64,000 nt of DNA, taken from assembly GCA_037157565.1 (NCBI GenBank), contig JAZHRO010000056.1, forward strand, positions 32,673,501 to 32,737,500, written 5' to 3'. The stretch is from Thalassia testudinum. Its lineage: Eukaryota > Streptophyta > Magnoliopsida > Alismatales > Hydrocharitaceae. The stretch's first letter is position 1; each line of letters opens with the position of its first letter. Shown piece by piece: positions 1 through 11,253 of the stretch. A program made the position numbers and the translations under genes. The notes under the pieces were generated by a model. The model saw nothing but the letters and a program-made list of their open reading frames with translations. It was not told where the DNA came from and made no database searches.

Positions 1-209
1 TAAACTCTTGCATTTATATTGGATTAAGTTTTGAGTAACTCTAAGTGTTCAATTACATCATTGACATTAGTGAATAAATTCCATTTGCTCCCTGTGTTCG
101 ACCTCGGATACTTAGGTTTTTGAGTAATAAATTCTTATTTGTTGTCAACGCTTGGTCACCTATACTACGATGCAATTGACTGTTAAAACACAATCAAGTG
201 CTGCCAACA
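1..209 (+). repeat. LTR 3' end (R/U5) of element alpha, cut by the window edge
   Basis: The segment ends in CTGCCAACA and is followed after one base by a degenerate tRNA-Asp primer-binding site, which is how the other LTRs here end (CTCTCAACA in A, CCCAACA in I). It contains the plant Ty3/gypsy LTR-type phrase around a 'gttcgacctcggata' segment at about 97-111. The start of the LTR and any promoter are outside the window. Orientation is plus because the PBS is on its right side. Confidence 0.7.
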
Positions 210-212
210 TTT

Positions 213-229
213 TGGCACCATTGCAATGG
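213..229 (+). other. Degenerate primer-binding site of element alpha (tRNA-Asp type)
   Basis: TGGCACCATTGCAATGG matches 12 of 17 positions of the tRNA-Asp complement TGGCGCCGTTGCCGGGG seen better preserved at 13622 and 54145. It sits three bases after the LTR end, the normal location for minus-strand DNA priming. Confidence 0.6.
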
Positions 230-1375
230 AGCAACGTGCAATTTACCACTAATCTCTGCATTCTTTTTTTTTATATTGAACACTAACTTGCCTGACTTTG
301 CCTTGTTGTGATCTTGCAAGGTATTTCATGAGAAGATCCCTTCTGCAAGTCAACTACTCTAGGGCATGTAATCTCTTTTCTTCCTTAAAACCATCCCCTA
401 AATCCTTGAAAGACAAAAGGAAGCAATTAATTTAGGAATCAATTGCCTTCTTTCTATAGTAATCACCATCTTTAAGGCAAATGTTTCCTGATTTTGAGAA
501 ATTTTTTCAAAACTTATTGAAGTGGAAGAGATTTCTTAGATTTTATCCTACAACATTCCTGTGCCTAATAGAAATCACGCTTAATCTCTGCGGACAACAC
601 ACTTCTTGTTTTTAAGTCTAAAGGGAACCTTTTTCAAGAAAAAAAAGGATTGGAAATAGAACCAAATTAGGGTTTCTACAGTAGGATTTTTGGAGTGCTA
701 GTCGCACATGCTGGTATAAAAGGAAATGAACCCTCCCACATCAGTGTGCTACCCAACCCTAAAAATTGAGCTATAATAGCACTTGAATCTTAAATTCTTG
801 GACCTAATAAACTGGGAGACAAATCAGGGTAATCTCTAGGCCCTAAGCCTAGAATCATTCTGCCCTCTTTAGGACAGGTCAGGTGAAGTTGACCCCTTGG
901 GTCAACAAACCTCCAAATTAGATCACAACATCAAAACATCTAAAGTTCAAGTGAGAACCCTAAAGCACCTTTGAAATAAAAGTGGTAGACTTAAGAGGTC
1001 AAGGTCCCCATTTTGGTCTACCTGGAATCTCAGTGACAAGAGAGGTCGGGTGGGGGAAACCCTGTAACCCGTGGGGACGCTCTACCGTGTAGGGGTCTTT
1101 GCGGGACTCTCCCTCTCTAGCTGCCCAAGTAATTCTTAGGTAGACGACCTTCTGATCCAGGGGCATCATCTGCCCCAAACCTCCATAGTCATCCAAACGT
1201 CTTTGGGTGTCTTGATTGGGTCAAAAACATCTCCAGTCCCTCATCTTTTCTCTTTAGAGCACACACATAGATTTTCAGTGGGACTCGTTATTCAGATTTA
1301 ATCACTTCATAACTTGATTCTACACCTTGATTCAAACTCTGATTCTACATCTTGAGTCCACCACCTGATTCAAAT
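230..1375 (+). other. Leader of element alpha, no gene seen
   Basis: No convincing coding region lies between the PBS and the acidic ORF. A pyrimidine-rich stretch ending in TTGCAAGG near 311-322 occupies the position (about 80 nt after the PBS) where the other leaders have a TGCAG splice-acceptor-like motif. The GTCAAACGACC leader box of elements A, C, E and F was not found here. Confidence 0.5.
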
Positions 1376-2954
1376 ATGCAGCCAAACTACTTAGGACTAC
1401 CATTCAAGAAACCTGAATATCGAAGATCCATGAGAGATAGGATGATTGTGGATGCCCTGAAATTCTATGAAAAAGAAGAAACCTCAACACCAATAGAAAA
1501 CATTTAGGTTGATGTCCCAACAACCACAACCTTTATCATAACTTGTGCCTAAGTACTATTGGCAGAAGCCACAAAAGGATCAACCCGAGACTTGCTCATC
1601 ACAGGATACATTGAGATAGAAAAATTGCACAATCTTGAATACCTTCAATGCATGACAAATCCTATACTTTGGAAGCAACACCAAGATGATCTTGAAAAAT
1701 GGGAAGAGATAATGAGATTATTAAAACAAATTATCGACCAAAAATACCCGTATATACCACAAACAGAGGATGAACCATCTTGGGACAACATCGAGGATCA
1801 ATCTGGTCTCGGGTTTGAGGCACAAAATGGTTGTGGATTCCCAACCCAGATGGAGTACAATGTGCTTGATATTGAAGAAGGTTAGGAAGCTCTAAGTGCA
1901 GGAGAACACAATGTTGAGCCAACTCTAGACCACGAATCACCAGGCTTAAAATCCCAAAACTCCTGCAATAATGAGAGTAGAACTGAACCTCTCGAGGGTA
2001 TAAATTCCGCCCCTTATTCTGATAAGGTGACCCTCGAAGGTTATTCGGACCTAGATTCTAGTGATTCAACCCACATCCTAAGACAATAATCTAGATCTGA
2101 AAGCTATTGGGAAGATTTCAAGGCCCCATATGAGGATGATCAATTTTTCAATGAATATGATTTTAGGCCTCTATTTGATGAATATCCCTCGCCAACATCC
2201 TCAGAGGAACTAATCGATTTTTTGGAAGTCATGTCAATTTACGATACAGAAATCGAGGAGTTCGACAAGTGGGGTTCCAATTGGGTCTGTCCTACCAGCT
2301 TAGAACCTAAGCCTCTACCAGATAAGGACACCTTTTTAAGCTCAGAATTGACATCTAGCCTAGACCCCAGTCAGGCTGCTGAATCTATAGCATATGATTT
2401 ATTCTGTGGTGGAACTCATGATCTTGAAACTCATTCAGATTTTGATTTTTGAAAACACTCCGATGATTTCAAATCTGACCATAACATCGGAGAAAATCTG
2501 CTTCCTGATTATAACAAGCCAATCTATGACCTCAGCTCACATGACTCATTCTCTAACTCCGATTTTGAAAGTTACTATGAGGACTCTCTACATGAGACCA
2601 CCTATCATTCCTTTCTAGAAGAGCCCTCATACACGAGTCTCATTGAAGCCACCTCTTCCACACATACAGAACTACTCAAAACCCGTTCTCTACCCCGACC
2701 CACAACCGGACTCAATTTCTATTCTGATTCACCTCTCACTGAGCCATTTGCAAATGATTCAACTCCACATCTATACCGGGCATCAGGTATCAATCATACT
2801 GAAAGACATGATTCATCATTCTCTGATCACCCCTATAGGGTTCCACACCATGCACTGATTATTTTTTGGAACCCTACTCTGACCAAGTTGATTCGACTCA
2901 GCCTAAACTTGAGTTTTCACTTCCATATCCATCCAAGCCACATTGCATATGGTA
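1376..2954 (+). pseudogene. Decayed acidic low-complexity ORF of element alpha, function unknown
   Basis: One reading frame can be followed from the ATG at 1376 to about 2870 with only five stops (near 1505, 1550, 1883, 2087 and 2450). A single frame change near 2865 extends it to about 2954. The product would be roughly 500 residues. The first third holds a charged, helix-compatible stretch with several Trp/Glu/Lys residues; the rest is very rich in Asp, Glu, Ser and Tyr. No gag zinc knuckle, protease active site, RT or integrase motif is visible. It lies where gag-pol should be, between a PBS-bearing leader and the Athila-type 3' module at 3140-3415. The length of frame with so few stops argues for a formerly translated ORF. 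I do not recognise the protein. It may be a highly diverged gag or an acquired ORF. Confidence 0.55.
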
Positions 2955-3139
2955 GGTTCCGCATCTGTTGATCTATATCTATCAACCCACCAGACTGATT
3001 GGGTTTGGGCTGCATCATCAGCCTATTGATCTTAACAAGCACCTGGTTGGACCAACCAGGCTCTTAATCAAGGTGCTTGTTTTACAAAACTCCACTGATT
3101 TGACCACTCCCTCTATACCCCATTTTTCTCTCGGCTGAA

Positions 3140-3415
3140 GGCATTAAATTTAGCGCTTAATGGGAGGCAGCTCATTAATCCAAAAATAGACACCCGTCTG
3201 ATCATCTATTTGTACTCCACGTCCATTGCACCTTGAGTTCAGCCTTAGACAGTTGATCCCACCTCTGGTACATGTACCAGAGCTTGAAATCGTCCGCATC
3301 AGTCATTTTCAACCCGTTCACCCACCCGATGTATCCTGTTCGAAGTCCCTGACCTCAACACTATTTCACACCCTCCGTTTACAATGAGGACATTGCAAAA
3401 CTTAGGCATGGGGGG
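3140..3415 (+). other. Conserved post-ORF module with internal polypurine-like tract (alpha)
   Basis: Contains a 'ggcattaaatttagcgctt' phrase followed by 'gggaggcagc', then 'atgaggacattgca' and a G-run (GGCATGGGGGG). The same series appears at 36517-36671 in C, at 41395-41575 in A and on the minus strand at 48845-49000 in F, which identifies alpha as a relative of these elements despite its lack of pol. Confidence 0.65.
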
Positions 3416-4080
3416 CTGATAAAGGGCATGCATACAAAGCCAAGAAAAAGTCAGAAGGATTCTCACAAAAAATTTGAAAAATTATGAAAACGAAAAAAAA
3501 TGGAGGGAGGAAATTTTTTGAGCGACATAATCATAAGGAGGAGAAAAAGAGCAAAAATGACAAAAAGGAGCACAAAATGAAAAAGAAAAAGAGATAGTCA
3601 TTAGTAAGAGATTAAGGAATTAACCAAATTTCTAGACCACATCAAGAAAAGAGAAAAATGAAAGAATAGTGCTAAGGAGACACAAAAAGAGATTAGCAGG
3701 AGCGCTGATCTTAGGCTTTTTGGGCTAGACTCTTAGGCTTAAAAATTCACGTACCTACTAAAATTTGGATAATCCTCAAGAGGTTGGGGAAAATGCAAAG
3801 CTTAAGTATTAGGTCTAAGGCTTAGGAAGTATTCGACCTCGTTAACTGACCTTCGATTTGCAGGATTCAGTAACCTAAGCACCCCAATCCACATACAGTC
3901 TGGTTCAGTGCGCATAAATATCAAAATCATGCAAAAAAGCATTTCAATGTTCTGAAAAAAGTCGCCTAGATTAGGAGTGGCCGATCGACACAAGTTGATT
4001 TAGACGAGTTCCCAGCGTAGAGAGGCAGGAAATTCCCCTCGAAGATGCGTAACATATCGTCTCCTCAGTGCTTGTCTCTT
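3416..4080 (+). other. 3' noncoding region of element alpha
   Basis: Purine-rich A/G tracts (3460-3670), then a stretch resembling 41650-41870 of element A. No ORF is supportable. The terminal polypurine tract and 3' LTR are missing, so alpha is truncated before the repeat junction at about 4081-4101. Confidence 0.5.
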
Positions 4081-4098
4081 AGGATATTTAAATATCCT
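4081..4098. repeat. Perfect 18-bp palindrome beside the H LTR end
   Basis: AGGATATTTAAATATCCT equals its own reverse complement and ends two bases before the terminal TG of the minus-strand LTR at 4101. No PBS is present there. Confidence 0.8.
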
Positions 4099-4100
4099 AC

Positions 4101-5396
4101 TGTTGAATGTCCGAGTTGCTACGCTAACGTGTTCAATTTTGAAAACCTGTCATCATAGTATGAAAGCAAAGAACTCGTGCTCAACAAATAAAATTTATAC
4201 CGGAATGGAAATCCCGAGTCGAACATAGGGAGGCGGACGTTTGATTTAAAAAATTCACATTTGTTTTATTTATCATGAAGTAAATTAATTAATTAGAATT
4301 ATCTAACTATTTACAATAAATAGAAAAGAGAGAGAGAGAATAAGAGATAGAGAATAATACAAAAATCAAAAGAGATATAGAATGCACATGGAATTCATTA
4401 TCGAAAGAATTGTTCATTAGACTAAATATTACGGCTAGAAAGCGGGAAAATGATTACACTAGAAAGCAGTAATCTACTCTAGAAAGCATTAAAAGAATGG
4501 AGAGAGAAATATCCTCCTCGATGGTTGCTTGGAGGATGAGCCGGACGGGACGACGCCTGGACGAAGGAGGACGAAGTAGGATGAAGGAGAACAAAGCAGG
4601 AAGAACAGGAATGGGGCAGCATGTCGTCATCGTCGCGGGATCCACTTCTGAAAGGGGGACGAAAAATTGACTTTATCTCGTGAGAAGCATCCTGGGTGTG
4701 GGACAAGCTTCTCTTGAACTTTGGAGAGGGAGAGAAGAGAAGGGATGAGAATTTTGTGTGGAGGGGGTCTCCTTTTATAGTTGCAAGGAGTGGTGGCATT
4801 TTGGTCATTCTAATTTTAAAAACATTAATTCAGGACCTTTAGTGATGGCGTGGAGATGCAAACGAAGAGAAAAGAACACACCACGCCCACCGGCTCGTTG
4901 AAGAGCTGGGCGGTGGTGCTCCCACTGTGGTGGTGTGCACCACAGTGGGTTCTCCTGCTCGTCGGGTGCCTCCTCGACGGAGGGCCGGCGTATGGGAGGG
5001 GAGAGCGGGTGCGAAGGTGGTTGCGGGTTCGAGTTGCTGCCGCAGCTGCGTATTGCAGCAATGTCCCCCTCTTTTTTTGTCGCGAGGAAGAGCTGCGGCT
5101 TTATAGAGGAGGAGAGCGTGGCGGGGAGGCATGGCAGCAGCAGGGAGAGGCGTTGGAGAGTGGCTGCTGCAGGGAGAGGCGCGGGAAGGACAGCAGGGAG
5201 AGGCGGGGGTGCTGCATGCGGCTGCGGGAGGAAATTCAGCTGCGGGAAGAAGAAGAAAAGATGAAAATAAAAATAGAGAAGGGACTTTTGCAAAGAAACA
5301 CTTGAAGAAAAATGTAAAAATGCAAGCCATTTATTCCATTCTCTTCTCCTCTCAATTAAATGCATGCATGCAAGCGTTTTTACAAATGCAACTACA
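4101..5396 (-). repeat. Minus-strand LTR copy H, A-family R/U5 with a different U3
   Basis: Read on the minus strand, about 4855 down to 4101 matches the A-family LTR: the CCTTTAGTGA arm, the TATA region, the 'aagctcaagagaag'-type leader and the ending ACATTCAACA. Upstream (4855-5396) the sequence is unrelated to A and very C-rich on this strand, giving long spurious ORFs on both strands. No PBS follows the end at 4101 and no polypurine tract was found at the other end, so it is a solo LTR or a fragment. The right border is uncertain: CA termini at 5396 and 5433 are both possible, and neither gives a target-site duplication with CCTAC at 4096-4100. Confidence 0.6.
4773..4779 (-). promoter_or_regulatory. 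TATA box of LTR copy H
   Basis: TATAAAA on the minus strand in the context CTATAAAAGGAGACC, the same as the TATA regions of the A-family LTRs at 9036, 12978 and 43868. Confidence 0.65.
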
Positions 5397-5469
5397 GGAT
5401 TATAATATACATAGTTAATGCTAGAAAATAGCATAAGAAGGCGTTCTTATAGGCGTGTTTTGAGGTGCA
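5397..5469. other. Junction between H and pol of fragment B
   Basis: Pol-like coding on the minus strand stops at about 5470. The next ~70 bases match neither pol nor the A-family LTR. No duplication or polypurine tract is visible. Confidence 0.4.
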
Positions 5470-6560
5470 AACAATTACCTCCTTGTGTTCTTTTAGGACC
5501 TTAATCAGTTTAATCTCCAGCTCCTTTGTTAATCTGGCACTGATAATCACAGGGAGCATCTTTTGAGGTCTCAAAAACTGATATTTCAGATTCTCAGGCA
5601 ATGGTTTTAGTTCAAGCTAGGGTAGGTTGATGATTGAAGGTAAGGAAGATGCTGATGAAGACTCGTCAAGAGGAAGAGGTCGAGAGTGAACAAAATCAAT
5701 AACCTCTTCAGAAGGTGGCAGGTTTGCCACAGAGGATTGTAGTTCAGATATTTCATAGCATGAGAAACTTTCAATTGCAGAAATCGCCATACAAGTTTCA
5801 ATATTCAAACGATCTTCCTCAAGTTCCTCTATAAATCCACAATCTTCGAATTTGTTAATCACCTTAAAAATATCCAATTTCAATTTATGATCCCCAAAGG
5901 CGATTTCCATGCTACCGCTTTCACAGTTGATATTGACCTTTGTGGTAGTTAGTAACGGATGCCCCAGAATGATGGGTGTGTTCCTCAGATTTTCAGGTAT
6001 ATCCATGTCAAGGACAAGGAAATCTACAAGAAAATAGAAATCCTTAACCTTAACAATAACATCTTCAATAACGCCTCGCAGATTTGTGATCGAATGGTCC
6101 ACTAACTGCAGCGTTACTGGAGTCGGCCGAAGTTCACCTAATCCGAACTTCTTGTAAAGAGAAGTCGTAATTAGGTTAATGGATGCGCCCAGATCCAGTA
6201 GTGCTCTATCAAAGGTGTAATCTCCGATGACACAAGAAATTAAAGGAGCACCTGGATCTCTCTTTTTCTAAGGGAGGTGGTGCAAGATAATAGAACTAGC
6301 TTGCTTAGAGAGTACCATCTTCCTCAGAATAGATTTTCTCGACTTACGCTTCTGTGTACATAAATCCTTTAAAAATTTTGCGTAAGCCGGTATATGTTTG
6401 TTAGCATTGAGGAGCAGGATATTGATCTCGACATTCTTAAAAATATTCAGAAGCTCCTCATTACTATCAACATACTTCTTCCTTGATCTAATCAAGGCCT
6501 CAGGAAAAGGAACATGAGTCGAATCTTTGGAATCAAGTTCCTAAGCCTTGATTTCTTCTT
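5470..6560 (-). pseudogene. Aspartic protease and start of RT, fragment B (Athila type)
   Basis: Minus-strand coding reads, in order, a Lys/Arg-rich linker (about 6495-6270), then a retropepsin with active-site phrase LLDLGASINL (about 6185-6215), the IEDVIVKV strand (about 6050-6080) and the IILGHPLL motif (about 5960). An acidic Ser-rich linker follows, then the first codons of the RT region ending at the truncation near 5470. The protease would cut the gag-pol polyprotein. A stop at 6268-6270 splits the linker from the protease. Everything from the RT fingers onward, including integrase, is missing. The closest relative in the window is the same region of element A (16620-17700). Confidence 0.8.
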
Positions 6561-6599
6561 CAGAGTTCTCCTTCTCTCCTCAGACTTTCCAAGATTTGC

Positions 6600-8384
6600 T
6601 AGATCAAAATAGTGCGGTTGTGGATCCTAAATTTGTTTTCCACTCCTCAAAGTAACTGAATTAGCAGATGCATACAAGTTTGGTCTTGGGGAGGGTTAGG
6701 AAAGATTGGAGGGGCTTCATTAGCCAAAACCCTTTGATTTGAGGAAGAAGAAGAAGAACCTTGCTCAACAACTAGAGCATGTGCGTGTGGGTCCCTCTGA
6801 TTCCCATACCCATGGGCTTGATTGCCTGGATTCTGGATATTACGCGGGTTGGGTACGGGTTGAGTTGGTAGAGATCCGGGTTGACAAGAATTAGCAATGA
6901 ACTCATTTTGTAAGTTGTCCAACAAGTTTTTCATTTGCTGCATGAGCTGGAGCATAGATCCTTGCATTTCTACTATCTGTCAGTTCAAATCAGCCTAACA
7001 TACAGGTTGATGGGCATTCCAATATGGCTGATTGACCTGATTCGGGGGCAGCTAAGTGTAAACATGACCCTGACCCATTGTCTTTGTAGAGCATAACTGC
7101 TGGGTCGGAATTGGGTCTGCTACCCCGGGTTTTTTCAGGAGAAGTTAGGGTGGTTCCTCCAACCCAGATTATAAGCATTGGAGTAAGGGTTAGACCTAAC
7201 ATTCTCCTGTACAACATAGACATCCTCATAGGGTGAGGATGGAGAGAAAGAAAGGGAGGGATCAGAGAAACTGGGATCAAAGGCCCTAGTTTGGAAACCG
7301 TGGGGTTCCGAATAATGCTGGCTCATAGATTGAGCTACATCAAGTTGATTCATGAACTCCCATCCAGAAGGATCTTGCGACGAATGGAATCCCAAATTTT
7401 GGGATTGAGTGGATCGAGAATTGTTCATTGAATTTCCAGCCATCAACTCCTTCCTTTTAGTAACCAAGTCCACCTTTTCTAGTTTATTGCAAATCAATTT
7501 TATATCGAATGAATGAGAGTCATGGACTTCATTAACATTCGATCTGGGTTGTTGGGACCAGTTAAAAGTATCCATGAGGCATGATTGATCAAATTCTCAC
7601 TCATCTCCTCAAACAAAACATGCATGCTATCTGCATCATTGTTGAGGAAATTGCCTCCGCAAGAATCGTCCACATGATTTCAGAGTTGCTCAGTCAACCC
7701 GTAGTAGAAGATTTGCATGAGTTGCCATTTCGACACCTCGTGGTGTGGACACCTTCACAATAAGTTCTAGAATCGCTCCCAGGCAACATGAAACTGCTCC
7801 CCCGGCCATTGGGTTTAGGTAGTAATTGCCCGTCTCAAAGCATTGGTATGTCCGACGAGGAAGAATTTCTTTAGGAAAGCGGATTTCAAATCATTCCAAG
7901 TTGCAATTGGCCTTCCTATAGTCCTGTACCAATGAGCGGCTTTATCCCTAAGAGAGTTGGGGAAGAGCCTCATGATCATCTGCTACTCATTCACGTTCCG
8001 TGCCTTGGTGGTCCGGACCAAAGTGGTCAAGTCCTCCAAGTGCTGAAATGGGTTTTCAGAGCCAAGTCCATGGAAATGTTTGATCAGGCTTAACACCTGG
8101 GGCTTGATTTCTACGTCTCCGGCAGGAATCTGGATGCCGAGACGTTCCCCATAATTTGAAGGATCGTAAAAATCCTTCAAGGGCTGAGTGCCCTACATTC
8201 TCTAGAACCATTCTTTCATTCTCTTCATTTGTTCCAGTTGAATTTTAAATACCCCCTGTGGATCCTAAGGTAGAGGAGGCTGTTGATCGACTATGGGATC
8301 AATTTGGCCAAAATCCAATCTATGCCTCCTAGAATACTCTAGTGGTCCTTCCAATCGAGGATTCAATGGCCTCCTTCTCAACAT
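6600..8384 (-). pseudogene. gag: gag of fragment B
   Basis: The minus-strand frame opens with ATG at 8384 and continues through capsid-like sequence, an N/S/P-rich region with a PYSNAYNLGWRNHPNF phrase, and the conserved VTLRSGK motif near 6640-6665 that ends Athila-type gag. It aligns along its whole length with gag of element A (14849-16620) and carries a different set of stops (for example after the stretch 7983-8180). The capsid protein would package element RNA. The intervening stops make it non-functional. Confidence 0.8.
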
Positions 8385-8439
8385 AAACTAGGAAAAGGTC
8401 GAAAGGACTAGGGATAAGAACCCTGCAACACAACAAAAC

Positions 8440-8537
8440 AAGCCTGTCCTTAAGTTGGGTAGCCTAAGGATCTACAGACTCTCAGAATCTGTCATAAGAT
8501 AATAAACGATTTACTCTACTTTCATCTGCTCAATCCA
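8440..8537 (-). other. Leader remnant of fragment B fused to a truncated LTR
   Basis: Read on the minus strand this matches the last part of A's leader (about 14690-14790: the 'gatttactctac' segment and the 'ctaaggatct' segment). It ends at CAATCCA (8537), where LTR sequence starts abruptly. The last ~130 bp of the LTR, the PBS and most of the leader, including the conserved box, are deleted. Confidence 0.75.
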
Positions 8538-9035
8538 CAGGGAGGCTACATCAATCTCAAAATCAGCAATTATATATTTTTTGTGTTTTTGTTTGAAAGG
8601 TGGAATAATCACAATGGAACCGATATAAATAATAAGAGAGAGAGAGAGAGGGAGAGAACAATCACTTGGCATTTGAATAATGTTTTTACAACTAAGAAAG
8701 TAGGAAATGATTACACTAGAAAGAGGGAAACTATTACAATTAGAAAGTAGGAAATTCTACTCTAGAAAGTGATAAAAGAAGGGAGAGAGATGTTATCCTC
8801 CTCGATGAATGCTTGGAGGATGAGCCAGATGGAGGCAATGCCTAGAAGATGGAGGACGAGGAGGCAAGAAGGAGGACGAAGTCGAAAGAACGGGAATGAG
8901 GTACTTCCTAAATAGAGGCAAAAGCTTGGATTTAGCTCTTGGGGAGCATCCCGGGTGTGGGACAAGCTTCTCTTAAGCTTTGGAGAGGAAGAGAGGAGAA
9001 AGAAGGGATGAGAATTTCGTAGGGTAGGGGTCTCC

Positions 9036-9042
9036 TTTTATA
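9036..9042 (-). promoter_or_regulatory. TATA box in the B LTR
   Basis: Minus-strand TATAAAA followed by GGAGACC, in the same place as in the other A-family LTRs. Confidence 0.7.
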
Positions 9043-9409
9043 GTTGCAAGGATTGGTGGCAATTTGGCCATTTTAACTTCAAAATATTAATTAAGGGACC
9101 TTTAGTGATGGAATTAAACGTCGCTAAAGGTCCGTCGTGGGTGATGTGTACGCGCTACGCTCGCGCCTGCTCATCTTCCGTGCCTAAAATGCACGCCCAC
9201 ATTTGGACGATATCAATTGTCTGATCTCAAGATCGGACAACTCAAAGTCGTCCTTGCCCGCATCGCACTTCAGCTTTGCACCGCCTGATCGCACGTTTGA
9301 TCGCGCATGAGTTCCTTACGTCGAATCACACGTTCATCCTATCAAACAATCCAGGCCATTGATTTCTAATCGTTCGACTGTGATGACATGCCTGCGCATG
9401 AGAAGGAGA

Positions 9410-9475
9410 GGTCGTTCGACAATTCAAACACTCGCCTCCTGTAGACGTAGTGACTTAACCACTGCGCTATGCGTT
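9410..9475 (-). other. tRNA-like segment with A and B box, B LTR
   Basis: On the minus strand TAGCGCAGTGGT (9458-9469) fits the Pol III A-box consensus TRGCNNAGYNGG at 11 of 12 positions. GTGTTTGAATTG (9420-9431) resembles a B box with C-to-T decay. It is the third copy of the segment at 12522 and 43413. It is not a functional tRNA gene. Confidence 0.45.
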
Positions 9476-11042
9476 CAGTTGAGGCGTAGTGATGGTTTTG
9501 TGAATGGCCAATCCCAGCCATTGGATCTTCATCCAATGGTCAAGATCAAGCGTTGATTGTACATTCAGATGAGGAGAAGCACTGATGAGCGGTGACGTGG
9601 CTGATTCCCAGATGTTGGATGGGCATCCAATGGCGAAGATTCGTCGAGCGGGTGAAGACGAAAAGCAGCGGCAAGTCCTTGGGGTCAATCAGGCAGCTGA
9701 GATTGTGCCACGTGCTGCCATCTTGACCATCCATTTTCTTTGTGTTGTAGATGGTGCCACGGATGTCGAATTGAGCCGATTTTCACGTCGTTAGACTGTG
9801 ATCATTGATTCAAACCCATCCATGCGGTCAGATTTGTCATCTGAAGTGTGGATTGGCACCATCTTGGCCATTGGTCTTTAGGGTTCCTCGATCTCTATAT
9901 GGTTGTATAGATGTCCGATTAGGGCAATCTTGGAGTAGAACTCCAATCGTCGCCCTGATCAGATCCGTACGGTTGGATCTTTGATCCAAGGCCTCGATTA
10001 AGAATCGCCCTTTCCCTGACCATAAAAGGAGACAATTACTATACAATTTATACACTTGACCTAAATGCATGATTATGCATGTTATGCAATATTTACAATG
10101 TATGATGCTAGTGTGACATTAAGAACATGCATTAATAGACATTTTTGGCTATTTAGATGTATGCACATCATGCAGCAAGGAAATCTCCTCCAATTGGAGT
10201 AGATGCTAAGGGTAGGGACCTCAATTGGCCACCTGGAAGTGGTCCTGGGGCTCTTCCGCACAGTCTGGAATGAAGACCTAGGGCTATCGTGGTCTTGAAC
10301 ACGAAGAACAACATCGGAGGGATGATGCTACGGTGGAGCTCCGACGTGATACCTGAAACACAAAGAACGAGCTAAAAGCCCCTGTTAAATGGATCTGGAG
10401 GATCGCCATATGGTGTGGAATCTGATGGTGGCGTTCGTGGGGAGTTTTGTGCATGGATGAGGGCGGACGGCGATAGAAATGAACGTGCATAGGTGGGTTC
10501 GTCAACGGGGAGTTAGGTTCGATGAAATGGCAAGATAAGAGAGGGGTTTTGAAGAGGGTGGAGAGGCGGAGCTTGTGGAAGTTTCGGCGGGGAGGATGGA
10601 CTTGTGTAGTAGTGGAGTCGCCTCGCCGGAGGAGCGGTCGGAGACGGGGAAGACGAAGGTGAGTGGCGGCGTCGAAGGATACTTTTGGTTTTTTTTTGGG
10701 TACGAAACTAAACCTAAGGGCTAAACTAGCTAATCTAACCTATTCTAAATAGATGAAAGAGGAAGAACAACATCGGCATTGGTAGGCTGACACTGGTGAA
10801 GAAGGTACTTCGGTGATGGGGACGGCAACGAAGACGGAGGTAGAGGGGCTCCTACTGGTACGGCCAAGAGCGGATAAGGGAGAGAAAGAAAATCCAGCCA
10901 CTGGTTTTGTGATCAGATGATGAGAGAAGTCAGGAGGAGTCACCAGCGCTTGTGGAAGTTTCACAGCCAGATGAGGAAGGAGGAAAAGGGGTTTTCACGG
11001 CTGGAATTAAAGCTTGGGTAGTTTGGCCTAGTTTGGACTTTC

Positions 11043-11049
11043 TTTTATA
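11043..11049 (-). promoter_or_regulatory. TATA box of G-left
   Basis: Minus-strand CTATAAAAGAAAG, matching CTATAAAAGAACC in G-right, with a perfect hairpin at 11071-11094 just upstream. Confidence 0.6.
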
Positions 11050-11070
11050 GGTCATCAAAGGGCTATTCGA

Positions 11071-11094
11071 GCTTGGGAAGCAAGCTTCCCAAGC
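11071..11094. repeat. Perfect hairpin upstream of the G-left TATA
   Basis: Arms GCTTGGGAAGC and GCTTCCCAAGC (11 bp) around a 2-base loop. Confidence 0.85.
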
Positions 11095-11133
11095 TTGGAA
11101 GGCTTGCTGGATTGGGAAATCCCTTGAGACCCA

Positions 11134-11161
11134 AATCTCTCATGCGTTCGCATGAGAGATT
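11134..11161. repeat. Perfect 13-bp-arm hairpin, G-left
   Basis: Arms AATCTCTCATGCG and CGCATGAGAGATT around TT. The equivalent hairpin of G-right is at 44740-44765. Confidence 0.85.
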
Positions 11162-11203
11162 GGGTAAGTTTTAGGGCATAGGATTGGGTTCAAAAGGAAG
11201 GGA

Positions 11204-11253
11204 ATTTCTTGACGAACTTCCCTTTCAAATTTGAAAGGGATTCGTCAAGAAAT
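11204..11253. repeat. Long two-part hairpin, G-left
   Basis: ATTTCTTGACGAA (11204-11216) pairs with 11241-11253. Inside it CCCTTTCAAA (11220-11229) pairs directly with 11230-11239, leaving a 3-versus-1-base internal loop. In total 23 base pairs. Confidence 0.85.

Larger units (their letters stand above)
8538..10170 (-). repeat. 5' LTR of fragment B (A family), 3' end deleted
   Basis: Starts on the minus strand with TGATGTGCATACATC at 10170 and runs parallel to A's LTRs (11928-13618 and 42817-44524): the 'gcatgttctta' segment, the 'gatcagatccgta' segment, a tRNA-like segment, the CTATAAAAGGAG promoter and the 'agggaggctac' phrase, where it is cut at 8538. Orientation fits the gag-pro remnant on its left. 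Confidence 0.85.

Noticed and set aside
999..1196. A 65-codon minus-strand ORF in the alpha leader
   Set aside because: Opposite to the element's direction, no motif, no counterpart in the other leaders.
4805..5434. Long overlapping open frames on both strands (up to 209 codons)
   Set aside because: They lie in the C-rich upstream half of LTR H, are open in several frames at once and show low-complexity Ala/Pro/Arg composition. They are a base-composition effect.
4096..5438. A target-site duplication around LTR H
   Set aside because: CCTAC on the left does not match GGATT or TAAGA at either possible right end.
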